Part shown: one piece after another, positions 1 through 5,603 of the stretch
Layout: each line of letters starts with the position of its first letter
Position numbering within the stretch: position 1 is the stretch's first letter
Source: Cytophagales bacterium
GTDB taxonomy: Bacteria > Bacteroidota > Bacteroidia > Cytophagales > Cyclobacteriaceae
Length of the DNA stretch: 5,603 nucleotides
NCBI GenBank assembly: GCA_024643485.1
Contig: JAHEMU010000203.1
Location: forward strand, 1 to 5,603
Direction of reading: 5' to 3'
The notes under the pieces: model-generated
The model's database searches: none
Told to the model about the DNA's origin: nothing
What the model saw: the letters and a program-made list of their open reading frames with translations, nothing else
Translations under genes and position numbers: made by a program

Positions 1-1
1 A

Positions 2-445
2 GGCCTATTCTACACATATTATGAAAGTAAGGACGCTATATTAAAGCATATTATTCAGGATCTCCTCGAACAAGTATTTGCTCGATTTAATTTTCCTGAA
101 AATGGTAAAATTGGTGATGCCGAATTTGAGCGATTTATCAATGTTAGTTTGGATATGGTATTAGAAGACCTCAATAAATTCAAGTTTTATTTTCAGTTGT
201 TAACCCAGTCAAAAGTAGTAGAAGTGTTGATGGAAGACCTCATGAAAGAAATGGAGGGGTTAATTTTATTGTTTATAGATTATTATAGAGAAAAAGGTAT
301 CGAAAACCCGATTGCGATGATGCGATTTATAAGTTCAGCCATCGACGGCATTCAGATGCACATCATGTTTGATCCTGAAAACTACCCAATTAAAGAGGTC
401 AAACAAATATTATTATCAATTGTTACTGGGAGAAAGGAAATTTAA
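2..445 (+). CDS. TetR/AcrR-family transcriptional regulator, 5'-truncated by window edge
   Basis: The reading frame is open from base 2 to the TAA at 443-445, giving 147 residues of a protein whose start lies upstream of the window. The first visible residues (GLFYTYYESKDAILKHI) match the end of the TetR N-terminal DNA-binding domain: the recognition helix is followed by an aromatic-rich L-Y-x-Y-Y-x-S-K-x-x-[IL]-L segment. Most of the helix-turn-helix is therefore missing here. The rest, about 125 residues, is predicted all-helical and would be the ligand-binding and dimerisation domain. It is too divergent for the ligand to be guessed. An ATG at 149 lies inside this frame and should not be taken as the start. 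The gene ends 9 bases before the LolA-like gene on the same strand, so it is probably the first or an early gene of the export operon and may regulate it together with itself. TetR identity is well supported; the regulatory target is inferred from position. Confidence 0.85.
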   Translation, partial: GLFYTYYESKDAILKHIIQDLLEQVFARFNFPENGKIGDAEFERFINVSLDMVLEDLNKFKFYFQLLTQSKVVEVLMEDLMKEMEGLILLFIDYYREKGIENPIAMMRFISSAIDGIQMHIMFDPENYPIKEVKQILLSIVTGRKEI

Positions 446-454
446 TAAATAACC

Positions 455-1195
455 ATGAAGAAGATATTTTTGGCAAGTTTTATTCTGTTTTCATTTGCGA
501 CAAGTGCGCAAGATGCAACGGAAATCATACGAAGGATGGATCAAAAAATGCAAGGAAAATCCAACACTTCAGAAATGACGATGCAAATAGTGCGTCCAGG
601 TTGGACTCGAGAAGTTGGAATTAAGGGGTGGGCTTTAGGAACTGAATATTCCCTAATTTTAATTACGGCACCAAGTAGGGATAAAGGTACAGCATTCCTA
701 AAAAGAGGTACGGAAATGTGGAATTGGCAGCCGTCTATCGACCGATCAATCAAACTTCCCCCCAGCATGATGATGCAGTCGTGGATGGGCAGTGATTTTA
801 CCAACGATGATTTGGTAAAACAGTCGTCGATTGTGGAGGATTACTCTCACAAAATACTAGGTGATACCACCGTTAATGGGTATGCATGCCATAAAATAGA
901 AATGATTCCAAAAGAAAATGCAGCCGTCGTATGGGGCAAGGTATTAACCTATGTTTCTAAAAAAGATGATTTGCAGTTATTGGTTAAATTCTATGATGAG
1001 GATGAATTTTTAATCAATACCATGGTGATGAGTGATATAAAAAACATTGGAGGCCGGCTTATTCCGGCAAAAATGGAAATGATCCCTGCTGAAAACCCGG
1101 AACACCGCACCATAATTATTTATAAAAATATGGAGTTTGATGTTCCCATTGATAAGGAATTCTTTTCCACTCAGAATATGAAACGAGTTCGCTAA
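455..1195 (+). CDS. LolA-like outer membrane lipoprotein-sorting protein (periplasmic)
   Basis: This 246-aa protein has a classical signal peptide (MKKIFLASFILFSFATSA, cleavage near residue 18 or 19). There is no lipobox cysteine, so the mature protein should be soluble in the periplasm. The body matches the COG2834-type 'outer membrane lipoprotein-sorting protein' family, a LolA/LolB-like fold. Visible signatures are T-S-E-M-T-M around residues 38-43, R-D-K-G-T-A-F-L at 75-82, M-W-N-W-Q-P at 88-93, and the conserved W-M-G-S-D-F-T-N-D-D-L at 110-120. A methionine/tryptophan-rich stretch (about 103-111) could line a hydrophobic cavity. Members of this family often lie beside FtsX-type ABC or RND transporters and are thought to carry a lipid or lipoprotein across the periplasm; that role is inferred here. 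The start at 455 is fixed by the signal peptide. An A/G-rich AAAGGA lies about 16 bases upstream, too far to be a confident ribosome-binding site. It is not the housekeeping LolA: the motifs differ and it sits in a dedicated operon. Confidence 0.88.
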   Translation: MKKIFLASFILFSFATSAQDATEIIRRMDQKMQGKSNTSEMTMQIVRPGWTREVGIKGWALGTEYSLILITAPSRDKGTAFLKRGTEMWNWQPSIDRSIKLPPSMMMQSWMGSDFTNDDLVKQSSIVEDYSHKILGDTTVNGYACHKIEMIPKENAAVVWGKVLTYVSKKDDLQLLVKFYDEDEFLINTMVMSDIKNIGGRLIPAKMEMIPAENPEHRTIIIYKNMEFDVPIDKEFFSTQNMKRVR

Positions 1196-1213
1196 CCCTT
1201 TAAATAGAAACGC

Positions 1214-2431
1214 ATGTATTTTAAATTAGCTTGGAGAAACATTTGGAGGAATAAGCGAAGAACATGGATCACTGTGGCCGCTATTGGTTTTGCTGTGTTT
1301 TTTAGTTCATTTATGAAGTCCGCACAATTGGGTTCTTATGAACGTATGATCGACAATGTTGCTCGTTTTTTTACTGGATACGCTCAAGTGCACGCATTAG
1401 GATATTGGGATGATAAAACGCTGGATTTTAGCTTTGAAGCCAACGAGGACCTTATCCATACGGTTAGAAAATCTGCCCACGTGGAGGTAGCCGCCCCGCG
1501 TATAGAATCATTTGCTTTGGCGTCTTTCGTAAATCAAACCAAGGGGAGTCTGGTTTTGGGAATTGATCCGGAAGCAGAAAATCAATTGACCAAATTAAAA
1601 TCAAAATTGGTGGCTGGTGATTACCTGGAAGCCGACGATAAGGCGGTATTGATTGGTGAAGGATTAGCGAGTTACCTAAAGATGGACGTGGGAGATACTT
1701 TGGTGATGATTTCAACAGGTTTCCACGGTGTAAATGCAGCGGGGAAATATGTTGTGAAGGGTTTGGTTAAATTTCCAACTCCCGATATGAATAACCAGAT
1801 TATTTACTTGCCTTTACGAGAAGCTCAATGGTTTTATGGTGCTGAAAACAGGTTGACGAATATTGCAATGATCGTGGACCAAGTGGACAACACCAATATG
1901 GTTGTGGATAAATTGAAATCTGAATTGGATACCGAAATCTACGAAATAATGGGCTGGGAAGAATTGTTGCCTGAGTTGGTAGAATCGATCGAACTCGATT
2001 ATGTAGGGGGGTTGATAATGAGGTATATATTATATACAGTGATTGCATTCGGCATTTTTGGCACCTTCCTTATGATGGTAAATGAACGAAAATATGAATT
2101 TGGAATCATGATGGCAGTAGGTATGCACCGATATAGTTTGCAAATAGTGGTTTTTATGGAGACAATTTTAATCGCTATTACAGGAACCATCATGGGGATT
2201 TTAGTGAGCCTTCCGCTTATCGTGTATTTCTATTTTAACCCCATCTATTTTACAGGGGAATATGCGACTATGTTTGAGTCGTATGGCATGGAACCTATTA
2301 TGCCATTTTCGATGGATTCGGAGATATTTACCGGCCAGGGTACCGCAGTTTTGATCATTGCAAGTATTCTGGCGTTGTATCCCCTGTTTGCAATTTTTAG
2401 ATTAAAAATTAACCAAGCCATTCGTGGCTAA
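1214..2431 (+). CDS. ABC transporter permease, FtsX/MacB/LolC-E type (first of a pair)
   Basis: This 405-aa inner-membrane protein has the type VII ABC (mechanotransmission) layout. A cytoplasmic amphipathic start (LAWRNIWRNKRRT) is followed by TM1 at about residues 18-38. A periplasmic MacB_PCD-like domain spans about 40-262. Three further helices lie at about 266-289, 311-340 and 376-396. After TM2 comes the FtsX coupling segment E-R-K-Y-E-F-G-I-M-M-A-V-G-M (291-304), which normally contacts the ATPase. The C-terminal tail keeps only the Y-P of the usual Y-P-A-R-x-A-x-x-x-x-P-x-E-A-L ending and then diverges (ALYPLFAIFRLKINQAIRG). It starts 18 bases after the LolA-like gene and ends 11 bases before the second permease. 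The two presumably form a heterodimer like LolC/LolE, using the ATPase encoded at 3680-4366. The family is clear; the substrate is not determinable. The start is supported by the N-terminal alignment with the second permease. Confidence 0.92.
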   Translation: MYFKLAWRNIWRNKRRTWITVAAIGFAVFFSSFMKSAQLGSYERMIDNVARFFTGYAQVHALGYWDDKTLDFSFEANEDLIHTVRKSAHVEVAAPRIESFALASFVNQTKGSLVLGIDPEAENQLTKLKSKLVAGDYLEADDKAVLIGEGLASYLKMDVGDTLVMISTGFHGVNAAGKYVVKGLVKFPTPDMNNQIIYLPLREAQWFYGAENRLTNIAMIVDQVDNTNMVVDKLKSELDTEIYEIMGWEELLPELVESIELDYVGGLIMRYILYTVIAFGIFGTFLMMVNERKYEFGIMMAVGMHRYSLQIVVFMETILIAITGTIMGILVSLPLIVYFYFNPIYFTGEYATMFESYGMEPIMPFSMDSEIFTGQGTAVLIIASILALYPLFAIFRLKINQAIRG

Positions 2432-2442
2432 TAAAAGATAAA

Positions 2443-3660
2443 ATGATGTTAACGACAATAGCTTGGAGAAACGTTTGGAGATCACCGGGGCGAACCATTA
2501 CGATAATAATGGCAGTAGCAGTTGGTGTCGCTTCCCTTTCCTTCCTAACCGGATTTATCAATGGGTTTGTAATCAACTTTGTGGATAATGGAATTCAATC
2601 GGATTACGCTCATGTTCAAATTCATCATCCGGCTTTTAAAGCGGATAAGGAATTAAAATATGATATAAAAAATGCAGATGAGGTAGCGGAAAAGGTAAAA
2701 TTATTGCCTGGTGTCGTTGCCGTGACGGAAAGAACGCTTATCAATGGAATGATTTCGTCGCCAAAAACTGCCAACGGAATTCAAATTTATGGTATTGACG
2801 TAAATCTAGAATCACAAATTACCAATATCGACTCCTCTCTCGTAGAAGGGACGTATTTGTCAACAATCAAAAAAAATCCGATTCTGATTTCTACCGAAGT
2901 GGCTGAAAAGTTGCGCCTTAAACTTCGTTCAAAAGTAGTCATCACTGTTCAAAATGAAAACAGAGAAATTGTAGCAGGAGCTTTCCGTGTAGATGGAATT
3001 TTTGAAAGTCGATCGAAGCGCATTAATGATGGAGCAGTATTTGTAAAACAACAGGATCTGGCGCGATTGATAGGAGGTCCGGTAAAGATTCATGAAATAG
3101 CAATAATGGGGACCTCACATGAAAATGCGCAAATATTAGCAGATTCCATTAGCCAAATCGCCCCCGAATTAACCACCGAGTCTTGGGCACAATTAGCACC
3201 AGAATTGGAACTAATGCAAAGTCAAGTGTGGATAAATATGTTGGTAGTTTTAGTCATTATCATGGGCGCATTGTGCTTCGGCATAGTAAATACGATGTTG
3301 ATGGCTGTGCTTGAAAGAGTTAGGGAACTCGGAATGCTTATGGCCATTGGAATGAAAAAAACCAGAATTTTTAAAATGATTGTCTTAGAAACAATAATGA
3401 TGGCCTTAGTAGGCGGACCCTTAGGAATTATCATTGGGCTATTATTTAATCAATATTTTATTGTCAATGGGTTGGATTTATCTGCTTATTCTGAAGGATT
3501 GAAAGAATTTGGCTATAGCAATATATTATACCCAACCATTCAGGTGATGGACTACGTGGTCATTGCCATTAGTGTGGGAGTAACCGCCATTATTGCGGCG
3601 ATTTATCCCGCAAGAAAAGCAACAAAACTAAAGCCCGTAGAAGCCCTTCATACCATTTAA
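2443..3660 (+). CDS. ABC transporter permease, FtsX/MacB/LolC-E type (second of a pair)
   Basis: This protein is also 405 aa and is a paralogue of the preceding permease. Both have AWRN[IV]WR near the N terminus, and the FtsX coupling segment (here E-R-V-R-E-L-G-M-L-M-A-I-G-M) falls at residues 291-304 in both. TM1 is at about 18-42. The periplasmic domain covers about 43-262. TM2 is at about 266-288, TM3 at 313-336 and TM4 at 371-388. The tail is the canonical Y-P-A-R-K-A-T-K-L-K-P-V-E-A-L (388-402), so this is the more typical of the two permeases. The start could be either of two consecutive ATGs (2443 or 2446), and the choice adds only one residue. It lies 11 bases after the first permease and 19 bases before the ATPase gene. 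It probably forms one half of a LolCE-like heterodimer that converts ATP hydrolysis into movement of its periplasmic domain, extracting a lipid or lipidated cargo. That role is inferred from family and context. Confidence 0.93.
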   Translation: MMLTTIAWRNVWRSPGRTITIIMAVAVGVASLSFLTGFINGFVINFVDNGIQSDYAHVQIHHPAFKADKELKYDIKNADEVAEKVKLLPGVVAVTERTLINGMISSPKTANGIQIYGIDVNLESQITNIDSSLVEGTYLSTIKKNPILISTEVAEKLRLKLRSKVVITVQNENREIVAGAFRVDGIFESRSKRINDGAVFVKQQDLARLIGGPVKIHEIAIMGTSHENAQILADSISQIAPELTTESWAQLAPELELMQSQVWINMLVVLVIIMGALCFGIVNTMLMAVLERVRELGMLMAIGMKKTRIFKMIVLETIMMALVGGPLGIIIGLLFNQYFIVNGLDLSAYSEGLKEFGYSNILYPTIQVMDYVVIAISVGVTAIIAAIYPARKATKLKPVEALHTI

Positions 3661-3679
3661 ATATTAAAATTATTTCGAG

Positions 3680-4366
3680 ATGAAAGTCATAAAAGCAAAT
3701 CAACTTACCAAAGTATATAACGAATCAAAAATTCCGGTAACCGCATTAAGTGGAGTCGATATTGAAATCTCTGAAGGAGAATTTACAGCGATAGTAGGTC
3801 CTTCTGGTTCGGGAAAAAGCACACTATTAAATATTATTGGGGGTCTTGATAATCCTACTTCGGGATATATCGAGGTAGGAGGCCTTGATATCAGCACACT
3901 AAGTGAAAATCAACTAATCGATTTTCGCATGAATAATATCGGATTTGTATTTCAGTCTTATAATTTAATTCCGGTATTAACAGCGAAAGAAAATGTCACC
4001 TTTATCTTATTGCTTCAGAAAAAATCTAAACAAGAGATGAATGCAAGGGCTGAGGAGTTATTAAACAAAGTTGGTCTTGGAGATCGAATGAATAATCGCC
4101 CCAACGAATTATCAGGAGGCCAACAGCAACGAGTGGCCGTGGCGCGGGCTTTAGCTAGCAAACCCAAATTTATTTTGGCTGATGAGCCAACCGCAAATTT
4201 AGATAGTGTTTCGACCGCAAATTTACTGGATTTGATGGCTGAAATGAATGCGACTGAAAAGGCCACTTTTGTTTTCAGTACGCACGACCAGCGCGTAATT
4301 GACAAAGCCAGAAGAGTGATTACATTGGAAGATGGAAAGATTAAATCGGATGAAATTAAGAGTTAA
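3680..4366 (+). CDS. ABC transporter ATP-binding protein, LolD/MacB type
   Basis: This 228-aa ATPase is the usual length for LolD-like subunits and has every expected motif. Walker A is G-P-S-G-S-G-K-S-T (residues 40-48). The Q-loop glutamine is Q92 in F-V-F-Q-S-Y-N-L-I-P. The ABC signature is L-S-G-G-Q-Q-Q-R (144-151). Walker B is F-I-L-A-D-E (164-169) with catalytic E169. The D-loop is N-L-D (173-175) and the switch histidine is H202 in S-T-H-D. The Q-loop context and LSGGQQQR signature are typical of the FtsE/LolD/MacB group that works with FtsX-type permeases. It should be catalytically competent and power the two permeases encoded just upstream. There is no fused membrane domain, so it is LolD-like in architecture and not MacB-like. 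The start follows the permease stop by 19 bases with no clear Shine-Dalgarno. The 3' end overlaps the barrel gene, suggesting translational coupling. Confidence 0.96.
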   Translation: MKVIKANQLTKVYNESKIPVTALSGVDIEISEGEFTAIVGPSGSGKSTLLNIIGGLDNPTSGYIEVGGLDISTLSENQLIDFRMNNIGFVFQSYNLIPVLTAKENVTFILLLQKKSKQEMNARAEELLNKVGLGDRMNNRPNELSGGQQQRVAVARALASKPKFILADEPTANLDSVSTANLLDLMAEMNATEKATFVFSTHDQRVIDKARRVITLEDGKIKSDEIKS

Positions 4367-5504
4367 ATTAATTCTGCTAATTATTGCGGTTAATCTTCCT
4401 CTGTTAGTTTTTAGTCAACAACTGGAAGAACCAAGTAAGTGGCAAATCAATGGTTATTTGAAGGAAATGGTGACCATCATTAAATCAGATAGCGTTTTGG
4501 TGGATAACTTAATTCATCACCGACTTAATTTGGAATGGACTCCGAATGAGCATTTTTCGGTTAATCTGGGCATGAGAAATAGGATTTTTACAGGAGATTT
4601 GGTCCAAGCGATACCCGGCTATTCGTCTTTTGTAGATACCAACAATGATTATTTCGACTTTTCATGGAATTCAGTAGATCGTAAAAAAGTAGTAGTAAAT
4701 TCTGTTTTTGATCGCGCTTATATTGAATGGCGTAACGATGAATGGGAAATTAGAGCGGGTAGGCAACGGGTTAATTGGGGGACAAATGTAGTTTGGAATC
4801 CAAATGACTTATTTAATGCGTACAGTTTTTTTGATTTTGATTATGAGGAACGACCGGGTTCCGATGCCATAAGAGTTACCCGGTATTTTGGGTTTGCCAG
4901 TAGTTTAGAAATTGCAGCTACTTATGCAGATAATATGGACGATATGGTGGCTGCAGCGATGTGGAAATTTAACAAAAAAGGATATGATGTTCAGCTAATT
5001 TCTGGAATTGCACAAGGTGATTTTACAGCTGGAATCGGATGGGCTGGAAATGTAGGTTTAGCGGGTTTTAAAGGAGAAATTACGTATTTTACACCCTATG
5101 AACAGCGCGTAGGAGGAGAAACTTCGATTGCCGGAAGTGTTGGCCTGGATTATTCCTTTTCCAATTCCTTTTACTTAATGGGATCCTATTTATATAATAG
5201 CAATGCATTTGGTCAGCTGAATTTATTAGGTGGAGGAAATATGTTGAGTGCAAAAAATTTGATGCCTTATGAACATTCCATTTTTCTTCAAGGCTCCTAC
5301 CCCATTCACCCTTTAGTAAACTTGGGAGTTGGTACAATGGCGTTCCCTGGAGAAAACTCCTATTTTGTTAATCCTTCCGTAAGTGTAAGTATTGTGGATA
5401 ATTTGGATTTGGGGATTTTTAGTCAAATAATTCTAGACGATCCGAACGGAACGTTGGAATCAACCCTTAAAATGTTTTTCGCCAGATTGAAATGGAGTTT
5501 TTAA
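4350..5504 (+). CDS. Outer-membrane beta-barrel (porin-like) protein
   Basis: With the start at 4350 the product has 384 aa. Its signal peptide is very clean (MKLRVKLILLIIAVNLPLLVFS, cleavage before QQLEE). The remainder is rich in alternating amphipathic strands and aromatic girdle residues and ends in ..LKWSF; a C-terminal phenylalanine is typical of BAM-inserted barrels. A conserved-looking block at residues 137-172 contains G-R-Q-R-V-N-W-G, W-N-P-N-D-L-F-N, F-D-F-D-Y-E-E-R and P-G-S-D. I recall comparable G-R-Q-x-x-x-W-G...N-P-x-D blocks in DUF1302-like outer-membrane proteins; the assignment is tentative. An in-frame ATG at 4332 would add six residues (MERLNR). I prefer 4350 because it gives a conventional short charged n-region, but 4332 cannot be excluded. 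The gene overlaps the ATPase gene by 17 bases (35 from 4332), which ties it to the transporter. It is probably the outer-membrane exit or acceptor for the exported cargo; this is inferred. Confidence 0.85.
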   Translation: MKLRVKLILLIIAVNLPLLVFSQQLEEPSKWQINGYLKEMVTIIKSDSVLVDNLIHHRLNLEWTPNEHFSVNLGMRNRIFTGDLVQAIPGYSSFVDTNNDYFDFSWNSVDRKKVVVNSVFDRAYIEWRNDEWEIRAGRQRVNWGTNVVWNPNDLFNAYSFFDFDYEERPGSDAIRVTRYFGFASSLEIAATYADNMDDMVAAAMWKFNKKGYDVQLISGIAQGDFTAGIGWAGNVGLAGFKGEITYFTPYEQRVGGETSIAGSVGLDYSFSNSFYLMGSYLYNSNAFGQLNLLGGGNMLSAKNLMPYEHSIFLQGSYPIHPLVNLGVGTMAFPGENSYFVNPSVSVSIVDNLDLGIFSQIILDDPNGTLESTLKMFFARLKWSF

Positions 5505-5507
5505 AAA

Positions 5508-5603
5508 ATGAAGATTATTCATTGGCGTACGATTCAAGCAATTCCGCAAACAGTGCAGTGGCAGCGGATATTAACACCTGCAGGTGAATTGATTGTTTTA
5601 TAC
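5508..5603 (+). CDS. Unrecognised protein, N-terminal 32 residues only (runs off window)
   Basis: An ATG three bases after the barrel gene's stop opens a frame that stays open for 32 codons to the window end. The residues begin MKIIHWRTIQAIPQ and continue through QRILTPAGELIVLY. There is no signal peptide or obvious membrane segment, so a cytoplasmic product is likeliest. The spacing and strand make it a probable further member of the same operon. The start is preceded by an A-run with no Shine-Dalgarno, like its neighbours. I do not recognise the family, and 32 residues are too few for a functional call. The reality of the gene rests on context and codon use similar to its neighbours. Confidence 0.6.
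   Translation, partial: MKIIHWRTIQAIPQTVQWQRILTPAGELIVLY

Noticed and set aside
149..445. A stand-alone 98-aa small protein starting at ATG 149
   Set aside because: The same frame is open all the way to the left edge, and the upstream residues match the TetR DNA-binding domain, so 149 is an internal methionine of a truncated larger gene.
446..454. Possible internal promoter between the regulator and the LolA-like gene
   Set aside because: The gap is only 9 bases, and I saw no convincing TTTG / TAnnTTTG pair just upstream in the regulator's 3' end.
3655..3662. ATTTAAAT palindrome at the second permease stop codon, considered as a terminator or operator
   Set aside because: It is only 8 bases of A/T, has no GC-rich stem or T-run, and spans the stop codon; it is unremarkable in AT-rich DNA.
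4015..4305. Minus-strand open frame of 96 codons opposite the ATPase gene
   Set aside because: It is antisense to the conserved signature and Walker B region of an intact ATPase, shows no recognisable motif, and is explained by the codon use of the gene beneath it. The same applies to other minus-strand frames, for example at 541-804 and 5089-5337.
5575..5586. Perfect 12-base palindrome CACCTGCAGGTG
   Set aside because: About one 12-base palindrome is expected by chance in a window this size, it does not extend further, and it lies inside an apparent coding frame, so it is not claimed as an operator.

Overview
The window looks like part of a Bacteroidota chromosome (Cytophagales or Flavobacteriia-like). 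It is AT-rich, roughly 40% GC judged by eye. The start codons are mostly not preceded by a convincing Shine-Dalgarno sequence, the exported proteins have signal peptides ending in ..SAQ or ..FSQ, and the last complete gene encodes an outer-membrane barrel ending in phenylalanine. The phylum is inferred from these traits, not from any marker gene.

The whole window reads as one plus-strand operon with no intergenic gap above 19 bases. In order: (1) a TetR-family regulator cut off at its 5' end (2-445); (2) a secreted LolA-like outer-membrane lipoprotein-sorting family protein (455-1195); (3) and (4) two FtsX/MacB/LolC-E-type ABC permeases of identical length, 405 aa (1214-2431 and 2443-3660); (5) a LolD/MacB-type ATPase with all nucleotide-binding motifs intact (3680-4366); (6) an outer-membrane beta-barrel protein overlapping the ATPase gene (about 4350-5504); (7) the first 32 codons of an unrecognised protein starting 3 bases later (5508 to the window end). 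No RNA gene, CRISPR array, mobile element, promoter or terminator could be supported. The operon promoter is probably upstream of the window and its terminator downstream.

Together the genes resemble a self-contained trans-envelope export route: an ATPase plus heterodimeric mechanotransmission-type permease in the inner membrane, a LolA-fold carrier in the periplasm, and a dedicated barrel in the outer membrane, under a TetR-type ligand-responsive regulator. It resembles LolCDE-LolA in inner-membrane and periplasmic logic, but ends in a barrel instead of the LolB lipoprotein. It also lacks the MacA-type adaptor expected of a MacAB-TolC pump, at least within the window. The likely cargo is lipidic or hydrophobic, but it cannot be identified from this sequence.
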